The notes: generated by a model from the letters alone, not told the origin. DNA of 5,858 bases from Opitutia bacterium (GCA_025351035.1 JANXWT010000378.1:1-5858), one strand, 5' to 3'. Shown: positions 1 through 5,858, numbered from the stretch's first letter. Made by a program: numbers and translations.

Positions 1-21
1 ATGCTCGACGCGGCGCAGCAT
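1..21 (-). CDS. Start of a downstream gene, probably an MMPL/RND-family permease (partial)
   Basis: An ATG on the minus strand at 21-19 opens a frame that runs off the window after seven codons, MLRRVEH. It begins three bases after the TGA of the propeller gene, so it looks like the next gene of the same operon and could be translated by coupling. Seven residues cannot identify a family. The suggestion of an RND/MMPL permease rests on two weak points. A short basic N-terminus just before a first membrane segment is usual for these pumps. In proteobacterial versions of this operon the gene after the Ycf48-like protein is an RND permease. No Shine-Dalgarno sequence is visible upstream. It could also be another gene or a spurious start. 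Confidence 0.45.
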
Positions 22-24
22 GGC

Positions 25-1077
25 TCAGGGTAGTTTGACGCGGATGGCGCCGGCTTCGCCGACGGTGACGATGGAGCCGTCGTGGGCCTCGAGGAGATCG
101 GCGACGCTCGTGCCGAAACCGGTCGGCTGCCAGGATTGGAACGTGTGACCGGCGTCACGGCTGACGAAAAAGTTGCCGCCCTGTCCGGCGAGCACGACAG
201 TGCCGTTTTTCATTTTGCAGCCGGCCATGATGAGAACCTTCAGCTCGCTGTTGCGCGGCTCCCAGATGGCGCCGTGATCAGGAGATTGTAGGATGTGACC
301 GCGGAGGCCGTAGGCGACGAGGCTGGCATCGTCGAACGCGAGCACGCCAAAGAGGGAACCTTCGTAGGGCACTTCGCAACGAGTCCATGATTGCCCGTGG
401 TCCGCGGAGACGAGCACGGTGCCGCTCTCGCCGGCGAGGTAGAGTTCCCCGGTGGGACCTGCGGAAATGCGGTTGTAGTGGACTTCTTCGGCGGCGGTCT
501 TGCCGGGCGTCCAGGTCTTGCCGCCGTCGGTGGTGACAAGGAATTTTCCGTAAGCTCCGACCACGAAACCGTGCTGGGCATCGAGGAAGAGCACGTCGAG
601 GAAGATGGTGTCGAGACTCTTCCCGTCGTCTTGATGTGTCCACGTCTTGCCGCCGTCGTGCGTGGCGAGGATCACGCCATCGTGGCCGACGGCCCAACCG
701 TGCAGCGCGTCAGCAAAGGCCACGCCCGTGAGCATCGTGCGGGTGGGCGTGATGGATTGACTCCACGTTTTGCCGTTGTCGGCGGAGAGCAGCACATGGC
801 CGTGGTCACCGACAGCGACGAGCTGGTTGCCGGCGCGCGCGATGTCGAGCAGCAGCGCATGCGAGGCCAGCGGGGCCGGCTCGGAGGATTCGGCGTGGGC
901 GGTGCCAGCGGCGAACAACACAATGACTGCGAGGTAGGGGCGCAGACTTGCTGCGCCCAACAACGAGCGGTCGGAGAGGGTGCAGCAAGACTGCGCCCCT
1001 CCGCGGAGTGGGCGGAGAATCCGGACAACAAGACGGCGGGCAAAATTGCCCGCCGTCGTTGGTGAGTTGTGACGCAT
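25..1077 (-). CDS. Secreted Ycf48/HCF136-like beta-propeller protein with Asp-box repeats
   Basis: A beta-propeller of the Ycf48/HCF136 (BNR/sialidase-like) type, probably periplasmic. Six Asp-box turns of the form S/T-x-D-x-G-x-T/S-W/F recur every 41-43 residues: D100-W105, D141-W146, D184-W189, D226-W231, D267-W272 and D308-F313. The last two are degenerate. The C-terminal strand (IVTVGEAGAIRVK) and the N-terminal strand after the signal peptide probably close a seventh blade. A hydrophobic segment at residues 49-62, ending in TAHA, looks like a signal peptide with cleavage before E63. The cyanobacterial and plastid relatives assist photosystem II assembly. Nothing here is photosynthetic, and in bacteria such proteins often sit beside RND pumps, where an assembly or scaffold role is only inferred. 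The ATG at 1077 lies eight bases after the DUF1329 stop. The first 48 codons cross two palindromic repeats, so the real start may be a TTG at 963 or 960. Family assignment is firm; the start is not. Confidence 0.85.
   Translation of the reverse strand: MRHNSPTTAGNFARRLVVRILRPLRGGAQSCCTLSDRSLLGAASLRPYLAVIVLFAAGTAHAESSEPAPLASHALLLDIARAGNQLVAVGDHGHVLLSADNGKTWSQSITPTRTMLTGVAFADALHGWAVGHDGVILATHDGGKTWTHQDDGKSLDTIFLDVLFLDAQHGFVVGAYGKFLVTTDGGKTWTPGKTAAEEVHYNRISAGPTGELYLAGESGTVLVSADHGQSWTRCEVPYEGSLFGVLAFDDASLVAYGLRGHILQSPDHGAIWEPRNSELKVLIMAGCKMKNGTVVLAGQGGNFFVSRDAGHTFQSWQPTGFGTSVADLLEAHDGSIVTVGEAGAIRVKLP
936..1000. repeat. Long imperfect inverted repeat, REP-like hairpin
   Basis: Two 23-base arms, 936-958 and 978-1000, are reverse complements at 21 of 23 positions and enclose a 19-base loop (959-977). 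The core of each arm reads GGGGCGCAG(A/T)CTTGCTGC. The right arm runs directly into a 10-base perfect palindrome, CTCCGCGGAG, at 999-1008. Such GC-rich stems are typical of dispersed intergenic repeat elements. Here the element lies within the longest reading frame of the propeller gene, just before the signal-peptide core. Whether it is multicopy in the genome cannot be judged from one window. Confidence 0.75.
1026..1061. repeat. Near-perfect palindrome, second hairpin of the gene junction
   Basis: GACGGCGGGCAA at 1032-1043 pairs perfectly with TTGCCCGCCGTC at 1046-1057 around a two-base AA centre. After a two-base bulge (1030-1031) four more pairs form between CAAC 1026-1029 and GTTG 1058-1061. 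It lies 26 bases from the 936-1000 inverted repeat and about 25 bases from the DUF1329 stop codon. As RNA it would be a very stable stem just downstream of that stop, so it could protect the upstream message from 3' exonucleases or attenuate the downstream genes. It has no U-tract on the minus strand, so it is not a canonical intrinsic terminator. Confidence 0.75.
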
Positions 1078-1085
1078 GCGCCGAC

Positions 1086-2444
1086 TCAGCGCACACCTTC
1101 CTGACGGAGGGTGGCCGGCGTGTAGTCCTGCGGGGTGCGGGTGATGCTGAAGTCATACATCGGCTTCTCGTTATCGAGGCCGATCGCGAGGTAGCGGCCG
1201 GCGATGAGATCGGTGTGGACTTCGAGCGTGCTCCAGAAGGTCTGGGCATCGTAGTAGTTGATGCAGTGCGCCTCGGAGACGCGCCAGAGCTGGCCGCGAC
1301 CATCATACTGGTCGCAGGCGAGGATCTGCCAGGAGTCTTCGTCGATGTAGAACGTGCGGCGAGAGTAGACGTGGCTGGTGCCGGATTTGAGCGTGGCGTC
1401 GACGACCCATACGCGGTGGAGTTCGTAGCGGGTGAGGCCCTGATTGATGTGCAGCGGCGTGAGGATGTCGCTGTTCTTCACCGAATCACTGTGGAGCTTG
1501 TAGGAATTGTAGGGGACATACATTTCCTTTTTGCCAACGAGCTTCCAGTCGTAGCGGTCGGGCGCGCCGTTGAACATGTCGAACTGGTCCGACGTGCGCA
1601 TGCCGTCCGCGGCGGTGCCGGGATTGTCGTAGGCAACGTTCGGAGCGCGGCGCACACGGCGCTGGCCGACGTTGTAGAGCCACGCGCGGCGGGGCTCCTT
1701 CACCTGATCCATGGTCTCGTGGACGACGAGGATGGAACCGGCGAGGCGGGCCGGGGCGACGACGGCCTGCTTGAAGAAGATCAGGACGTTATCGAGATCC
1801 TTCTCCTGAATTCCGTCGCGGGTATAGTTGAACAGAAACTCATCGTCGAAATCGACGAGCGTGTAGCTGCCATTGCGCTGCGGGGCGGCCTGGCTGATCG
1901 TGCGTTTGGCGGCGACCCCGCGGTAACGCGTGAGGTGATTCCAGATAACCTCGAGGCCGCTTTTCGGAATCGGGAACGGCGTGCCGACAACCGAGCCGGT
2001 GACGCCGTTGCCGCCTTCGGCGAGGTTGGCGGTGGTAGCGTGCTGCTTGGTGGCGTCATAGATTCGCTGCGGGCTGGAGGCGCTGCGATGCGACGGAAAC
2101 ACCGGCATGCTGTAGGTGGGATAGGCCTTGAGCAGTGCAAGGTGCCCGGCGCTGAGCTTGCCTGCATACTGGCCAGCGTTGGCTCCGGTGATCGTAAACG
2201 CCACTTGGTCGCCTGCGAAGGGATCGGGATGGTGCATCCCGGGCTTGTAGCCTGCGGGTGGAGTGGTGATGCCACCGGTCCACGCTGGGATGGAGCCGTC
2301 GGCGTTGCCGGCTTTCTCAGCGCCGAGAGGCGTGAGGTCATTGCCGAGACGGTTGGCGTCGGCTTGCGAAATGGCGGCGTGCGCACCGAGCGACAGCGCA
2401 AGGAGCGCGGAGCCGGCGATCAGAAAACAAATGCCTGATTTCAT
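1086..2444 (-). CDS. DUF1329 family protein, periplasmic, LolA/LolB-like fold expected
   Basis: A full-length DUF1329 protein of 452 residues, close to the family's usual length. Residues 1-23 form a Sec signal peptide ending AHA, with cleavage expected before A24. There is no lipobox cysteine, so the mature protein should be soluble in the periplasm or peripheral to the outer membrane. Family motifs are clear: LGNDLTPLGAEKAGNADG (33-50) followed by PAWTGG, the segment FPIPKSGLEVIWNHLTRYRG (157-176), RRAWLYNVGQRRVRRAPN (252-269), DWKLVGKKEMYVPYNSYKL (299-317) and RRTFYIDEDSWQI (362-374). I recall this family being placed with the LolA/LolB lipoprotein carriers by fold, which would suit binding a lipid or other hydrophobic ligand; no biochemical role is established to my knowledge. 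The gene starts 18 bases after the DUF1302 stop, so the two are co-transcribed. The ATG at 2444 is chosen because the signal peptide begins there; no Shine-Dalgarno is visible. C377 and C394 are the only cysteines after the signal peptide. Confidence 0.93.
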   Translation of the reverse strand: MKSGICFLIAGSALLALSLGAHAAISQADANRLGNDLTPLGAEKAGNADGSIPAWTGGITTPPAGYKPGMHHPDPFAGDQVAFTITGANAGQYAGKLSAGHLALLKAYPTYSMPVFPSHRSASSPQRIYDATKQHATTANLAEGGNGVTGSVVGTPFPIPKSGLEVIWNHLTRYRGVAAKRTISQAAPQRNGSYTLVDFDDEFLFNYTRDGIQEKDLDNVLIFFKQAVVAPARLAGSILVVHETMDQVKEPRRAWLYNVGQRRVRRAPNVAYDNPGTAADGMRTSDQFDMFNGAPDRYDWKLVGKKEMYVPYNSYKLHSDSVKNSDILTPLHINQGLTRYELHRVWVVDATLKSGTSHVYSRRTFYIDEDSWQILACDQYDGRGQLWRVSEAHCINYYDAQTFWSTLEVHTDLIAGRYLAIGLDNEKPMYDFSITRTPQDYTPATLRQEGVR

Positions 2445-2462
2445 GGTAAGGGTGCTTAGGGG

Positions 2463-4430
2463 TTAGAAGGAGTATTTCAGATTGGCGGAGACGTAGTCGC
2501 GGTCGCTCAGAAGATTGAAGCGGCCGGCGCCGAAGAAATTCACATAGCGGATGTCGAACGCCCACGCATTTTGAAAGGTGAACTCAGCCCCGACTGTGAG
2601 CGACTTGCGGCCGACGATAAAATTACCAAGTGGCAGCGGAGTGTTGCCGCGGACGTCGTGGGAGAAAACAATCAGCGGAGATATGTTTACTCCGGCGAAG
2701 ACATTGGTGTAGTCAAGGCGACCGACGAGCTGGTAGCCCCAGGAGAATTTGTCGGCGAAGGCGGAGGCGGGTTCGGAGCCGAATGCTCCGTTGCCGGTAA
2801 GCGTCATGGCGGTCAGATTGCCGCCCACCACGGTGCCAGGGCCGTCGAAGCGGAGCACATCCTTGCTGGGCAAGTCCGGCACGTTCACAAAGCCAATCTC
2901 GGCGAGGAAGGTGGACTGTTGGGCGCCGAAGAGTCCCCGTGTGACTTTCGTCGCGGTTAGCTGCCCCTGATAGGTCGAGAAGCGGCGAAAGCCCGGGACG
3001 TAGGTGCTCAGCTGACCGTAGATATTGCCGAGCTGGTTGTTCGCGCCATAGGCGGGAATGATTGACGAGAAGGCACCAAAAAGCAGCTCGACGTCATCAA
3101 CCTGGAGAGGTTGGCCCTGACGGTAACTGACTTCGCCCTGCAGCGCGATGCCGGCGATGCTGGTATTGAAACTTACCCCTGTGATCTTGATGTCCTCGGG
3201 GAACTCGATGATGTAACGGGAGGTCGCGATGGAGATTGCGGCCTGTTGCTGGAGTGCGGGACCGGCGACGCTCTGCACCGTCGGATAAAGCGGCTGGATC
3301 GCTGACGGTAAATTGCCAACGGGCACGCTGGTCAAAGCAGCTCCAATCAAAGTGCTCAGCGTGCTGGCGGCATTGGCCGGGCCGACGGTGCCGATCAGTT
3401 GCGTCATAAATGCAGTGTTGGCTTGCAAGGCGGCACCGGCGGCGGCACCGGCGGCGGCACCGTTGATCGGTGCCGTGGGCGTGATGGCCGAGATGACTGG
3501 CAAGCGGCTGTGATAGCGGATATGATAAAGAGCAAATTCGGTGTTGTTGAGGCCCTCGGCGAGATAGCGCGCTGCGACGCCCCACTGGCCGGATTTCTTT
3601 GCTTCGCGGTCGGTGCCGCGTTGGACATAATTAAATGTCGCCGTGTCAGGCACGGCGCCGAAGCCGAGATAAACTCTCTGCCCACCCTTGGCGACAAAGT
3701 CATTCGTGCTGAAATAACTGCCCGGGGGATCGACACGGGTGCGGTCCCAATCGAGAAGATAAAACGCCTCGAGAGTCAGCTTGTCGGTCACATTCAGCGA
3801 AGCCGAAATCATATTCAACGGGAGGAGCGCCTCTTTCAGTTCCGAGCCCGGCGTGCGCAGTTTCGCGACGTCGATCGGGTTGATGACATTGATGCCGTTC
3901 GGGATGAAGGTGCTTTCGCCCCAGCTCAGCACTTGGCGGCCGATGCGGATGCTCGCTGGCATGTCGCCCAGTTTCGGTTTGAAATAGACGTAGGCGTCAA
4001 GCAGTTCGCCGTTTTGACCGACTAGCTTGAGGGCTTCGGCATTCAGTGGGCGGCGGGCGCGGGTGCCGTTGGTGTTAACGAAATCGTTGAAGTAGTAGCC
4101 ACGCACGAACAAGCCGGCGTCCTTGTAATTCACCTGAAGATCGTGCGACGCCTTCACGAGGAAGGACGCGAGACCGGCGTGGTAGTTCAAATCACCGTCA
4201 TCGTTGTTGACGGATTTTTGGAGGCCACCGGCCGACGTGGCGTAATAAGCCCGCTGTGCGTCGCCAAGTCGGTAAAGGCCACCAATCGAGATGGTGGTAT
4301 CAAAACTGCCTTTCAGGTCGCCCGACTGGAACACGATCGCCTGAGCGGCGGGCGTGAGCACGAGGGCGGATATCAAGGCAGCGACTGCCTGCCAATGCAA
4401 ACAGGTGGTGGGGGATTTGCTTTTGTTCAT
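2463..4430 (-). CDS. DUF1302 family outer-membrane beta-barrel protein
   Basis: A DUF1302 protein of 655 residues, within the family's usual size range. Residues 1-31 are a Sec signal peptide (basic start, hydrophobic core AALISALVLTP, cleavage after AQA). The chain ends YVSANLKYSF, with the terminal phenylalanine typical of outer-membrane barrels recognised by the BAM machinery. Family hallmarks include GLFVRGYYF (106-114), GRQVLSWGESTF (164-175), INPIDVAKLRTPGSELKEALLPLNM (183-207, key residues N184, P185, R192, P194, E197) and GVSFNTSIAGIALQGEVSYR (418-437). Alternating hydrophobic and polar residues in the C-terminal third fit beta strands. Residues about 312-405 form an alanine-rich, partly helical-looking insertion. 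It is the first gene of the operon and would be the outer-membrane exit or entry point of the system; the substrate is unknown. The frame extends upstream to a TTG at 4541, but the ATG at 4430 places the signal peptide directly at the N-terminus. No Shine-Dalgarno is seen. Confidence 0.92.
   Translation of the reverse strand: MNKSKSPTTCLHWQAVAALISALVLTPAAQAIVFQSGDLKGSFDTTISIGGLYRLGDAQRAYYATSAGGLQKSVNNDDGDLNYHAGLASFLVKASHDLQVNYKDAGLFVRGYYFNDFVNTNGTRARRPLNAEALKLVGQNGELLDAYVYFKPKLGDMPASIRIGRQVLSWGESTFIPNGINVINPIDVAKLRTPGSELKEALLPLNMISASLNVTDKLTLEAFYLLDWDRTRVDPPGSYFSTNDFVAKGGQRVYLGFGAVPDTATFNYVQRGTDREAKKSGQWGVAARYLAEGLNNTEFALYHIRYHSRLPVISAITPTAPINGAAAGAAAGAALQANTAFMTQLIGTVGPANAASTLSTLIGAALTSVPVGNLPSAIQPLYPTVQSVAGPALQQQAAISIATSRYIIEFPEDIKITGVSFNTSIAGIALQGEVSYRQGQPLQVDDVELLFGAFSSIIPAYGANNQLGNIYGQLSTYVPGFRRFSTYQGQLTATKVTRGLFGAQQSTFLAEIGFVNVPDLPSKDVLRFDGPGTVVGGNLTAMTLTGNGAFGSEPASAFADKFSWGYQLVGRLDYTNVFAGVNISPLIVFSHDVRGNTPLPLGNFIVGRKSLTVGAEFTFQNAWAFDIRYVNFFGAGRFNLLSDRDYVSANLKYSF
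3429..3462. repeat. 12-base tandem repeat, 2.8 copies, in frame inside the barrel gene
   Basis: The unit CGGCACCGGCGG repeats with period 12 over 34 bases without mismatch. Because the unit is a multiple of three it stays in frame and encodes the GAAA-type run (residues about 324-334) at the start of the alanine-rich insertion of the DUF1302 protein. Slippage here would add or remove four residues without breaking the gene, so length variation between strains is plausible but not shown. Confidence 0.7.
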
Positions 4431-4484
4431 AGCGGTGTAGGTAGAGAACAATAGGCCTCTCGCGGAGACCTTGAGGGAGAAATG

Positions 4485-4500
4485 CAAGCCTGACGGCTTG
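4485..4500. other. Small hairpin in the operon leader
   Basis: CAAGCC (4485-4490) and GGCTTG (4495-4500) form a perfect six-pair stem around a four-base loop, extendable by G-U pairs on each side. It lies 55-70 bases upstream of the DUF1302 start codon and just downstream of the promoter candidate, so it would fall in or near the 5' end of the mRNA. No T-run follows on either strand, which argues against a terminator. A role in mRNA stability or as an operator half-site pair is possible but unsupported. Confidence 0.4.
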
Positions 4501-4511
4501 TGGATAGGCCC

Positions 4512-4541
4512 GATAAAGCGAAGATTTCCCGCAGAGTTCAA
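4512..4541 (-). promoter_or_regulatory. Weak sigma-70-like promoter candidate for the DUF1302-DUF1329-propeller operon
   Basis: On the minus strand TTGAAC (4541-4536) matches four of six consensus -35 bases, and TTTATC (4517-4512) matches three of six -10 bases, with an 18-base spacer. Transcription would begin near 4505 and leave a leader of about 75 bases before the ATG at 4430. The match is poor and the organism's promoter consensus is unknown, so this is only the best candidate in the gap. Confidence 0.25.
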
Positions 4542-4622
4542 GTTTTAATCCGCAGACTGGCATGGATTTGGTTTCGCCATTAGCGTTTTGACGCCGGGCG
4601 GAATTCGGCAACTTTCTCGCGG

Positions 4623-5858
4623 ATGGACGCGGCGACCGACATTCACATCAAAGGTGCCCGGGAGCACAACCTGAAGAATCTAGAACTCCGGATTCCGCGC
4701 GGACGCTTGGTTGTCATCACCGGTCCGAGCGGTTCCGGCAAGTCGTCGCTGGCCTTCGACACGCTCTATGCCGAAGGCTACCGGAAATACATGGAGAGCC
4801 TTTCGGCGCAAGCCCGGCAGGTCCTCGAACAACTGAAGCGACCTGACGTCGATTTCATTCACGGTCTCTCGCCAGTCCTCGCCATCGAGCAGCGCACCGG
4901 CGGCGGCTCGCCGCGCAGCACCGTGGCGACCGTCACCGAAGTCGCTGATTACGCCCGCCTGCTTTGGGCGCTCTGCGGCGAGCAACGCTGCCCGATGGAC
5001 GGCGGTCGCGTCGCCAAGCGTTCGCTCGACGATTGCATCGCCCAGCTCATGCGCGATGTGCCCGGCGAGCGCGCGATCATTCTCGCACCGTGGATGTGCG
5101 CCAAGCCCGCCGTGCTGCGCGACGAAATTTCCCGGCTACGTCAGCGCGGCTTCCAGCGCATCCGTCTCGCTGGCGAAATCAAGCCGCTCGATGAACCAAA
5201 TATTATTCCACCGGGCGCCGCGGAAATTGCCGTCGAACTCGTCATCGACCGTCTCGTGCTAGACGCCGGCCAACGCAGCCGCCTAGCCGACTCGCTTGAG
5301 CTGGCATTTCGTGAGGGCGCGAATCGCGCGCTCGTGCTGGTGCAGAAATCAGCCGAGGCCCCGTGGCGCGAGATTCCGCTGAGCCAGCACTTGAGCTGTG
5401 AGATTTGCGGCGACGCTTTCGAGCCGCTCACGCCGCGACATTTTTCCTTCAACCACAAAGAAGGCGCCTGCCTCGACTGCGGCGGGCTCGGTCGCCAACT
5501 CACGTTCAGCGACGAGCTCGTCGTGCCCGATCAGGAGAAGTCCGTGCGCGCCGGCGCGATCAAACCATGGCGCATCGGTGGACGCAGTCTCATCATCAAG
5601 CACAATGCGTTGCTCCGGCAGCTCGCCGAGCAATTGCCCTACGACGCCGAGACGCCGTGGAAGGAACTGCCCGCGGCGGCGCGGCACGCGCTGCTGCACG
5701 GCGCGGGCGAGCGGCTCTTCAGTTTCAAACTCCGCCGCATGCGCACGCCGCAAGCGATGCCGTTCCCCGGCATCATCACGGACCTGATGGAAAGTTACCG
5801 TCAAACTGACAGCGAGGGTTTCCGCTCGCGCCTAACCACCTACATTGTCTGCGGCGAA
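4623..5858 (+). CDS. uvrA: UvrA, excinuclease ABC ATPase subunit, N-terminal 412 residues (partial)
   Basis: The frame is open from ATG 4623 to the window end, about 40-45% of a typical UvrA of roughly 940 residues. UvrA dimers scan DNA for bulky lesions and load UvrB in nucleotide excision repair; it is a cytoplasmic ABC-type ATPase. Visible landmarks: GAREHNLKNL (11-20); Walker A GPSGSGKSS (34-42) followed by LAFDTLYAEGYRKYMESLSAQARQ; Q-loop AIEQ with Q90; PRSTVATVTE (97-106). The UvrB-binding region lies between about 125 and 255, so this is not a UvrA2-type protein lacking that domain. The first zinc module has C259, C262, C283 and C286, with FSFNHKEGAC between. The ABC signature of domain I, the second zinc finger and the second ATPase lie beyond the window. 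Departures from common UvrA are P35 where GLSGSGKSS is usual and RTGGGSPRS where K-T-T-S-x-N-P-R-S is usual; a paralogue is possible. No Shine-Dalgarno precedes the ATG, and it is transcribed away from the envelope operon. Confidence 0.93.
   Translation, partial: MDAATDIHIKGAREHNLKNLELRIPRGRLVVITGPSGSGKSSLAFDTLYAEGYRKYMESLSAQARQVLEQLKRPDVDFIHGLSPVLAIEQRTGGGSPRSTVATVTEVADYARLLWALCGEQRCPMDGGRVAKRSLDDCIAQLMRDVPGERAIILAPWMCAKPAVLRDEISRLRQRGFQRIRLAGEIKPLDEPNIIPPGAAEIAVELVIDRLVLDAGQRSRLADSLELAFREGANRALVLVQKSAEAPWREIPLSQHLSCEICGDAFEPLTPRHFSFNHKEGACLDCGGLGRQLTFSDELVVPDQEKSVRAGAIKPWRIGGRSLIIKHNALLRQLAEQLPYDAETPWKELPAAARHALLHGAGERLFSFKLRRMRTPQAMPFPGIITDLMESYRQTDSEGFRSRLTTYIVCGE

Larger units (their letters stand above)
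4431..4622. other. Divergent intergenic region between the envelope operon and uvrA
   Basis: These 192 bases separate two genes transcribed away from each other and must hold promoters for both. It is visibly less GC-rich than the flanking coding DNA around 4500-4590. I see one weak promoter candidate and one small hairpin on the minus-strand side. No good sigma-70 pair stands out for uvrA. A TTGACG at 4588-4593 lies 17 bases upstream of 4611, but the hexamer there (ACTTTC) is a poor -10. I see no convincing LexA-type operator, no riboswitch and no small gene. Confidence 0.6.

Noticed and set aside
1032..1057. Palindrome as a terminator after DUF1329
   Set aside because: There is no U-tract after the stem on the minus strand, and the same-strand genes continue closely downstream, so a full terminator is unlikely.
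391..1065. A 224-codon plus-strand frame opposite the propeller gene
   Set aside because: The minus strand shows six regularly spaced Asp-box repeats and a signal peptide; the plus-strand translation shows no motif.
948..2438. A 496-codon open frame on the plus strand
   Set aside because: It is exactly antisense to the DUF1329 gene, has valine/glycine/arginine-rich low-complexity translation and no recognisable domain. It is a shadow of GC-rich codon use.
3429..3462. Period-12 repeat as a CRISPR or integration signature
   Set aside because: It is a contiguous in-frame tandem repeat without spacers, explained by an alanine/glycine-rich protein segment.
3399..4025. A 208-codon plus-strand frame opposite the DUF1302 gene
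   Set aside because: It lies wholly inside a well-supported barrel gene and encodes no known motif.
4485..4500. Hairpin as an intrinsic terminator
   Set aside because: No run of T follows the stem on either strand, and it lies between divergent genes where no transcript should end.
4431..4541. Upstream extension of the DUF1302 protein to a TTG at 4541
   Set aside because: The extra 37 residues would precede a complete signal peptide and look like translated leader sequence; the ATG at 4430 is a better start.
4680..4985. Minus-strand frame inside uvrA, and similar frames at 5349-5804 and 5405-5809
   Set aside because: They overlap the UvrA frame with its Walker A and zinc-binding cysteines; the translations are arginine- and serine-rich shadows.

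Overview
The window is GC-rich bacterial DNA carrying two divergent transcription units separated by a 192-base gap. The organism is a diderm: it encodes an outer-membrane barrel with a C-terminal phenylalanine and several Sec signal peptides. The GC-rich palindromes resembling dispersed intergenic repeats, the absence of Shine-Dalgarno sequences and the look of the UvrA protein recall Opitutaceae-like Verrucomicrobiota. That placement is from memory of sequence style and is tentative.

Minus strand, positions 4430 down to 1: a tightly packed operon. It reads DUF1302 outer-membrane beta-barrel (4430-2463), DUF1329 periplasmic protein (2444-1086), and a secreted Ycf48/HCF136-type beta-propeller (stop at 25). 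A fourth gene starts at 21 and leaves the window after seven codons. The order barrel, DUF1329, Ycf48-like propeller, then an MMPL/RND permease is one I know from proteobacteria, and the seven visible residues fit such a permease. The likely picture is a trans-envelope route for a hydrophobic substrate: an inner-membrane RND pump, a LolA/LolB-like periplasmic carrier, a propeller assembly or scaffold factor, and an outer-membrane barrel. The substrate is unknown and the mechanism is inference.

The DUF1329/propeller junction (about 936-1061) holds two strong palindromes. They lie inside the 5' end of the longest propeller reading frame, so the true start of that gene is uncertain.

Plus strand, 4623 to the window end: the first 412 codons of uvrA, the nucleotide-excision-repair ATPase. 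It has a Walker A motif, the UvrB-binding region and the first zinc finger. The sequence differs from textbook UvrA at some positions and may be a paralogue. The intergenic gap 4431-4622 holds a weak promoter candidate and a small hairpin on the operon side, and nothing else I can name.
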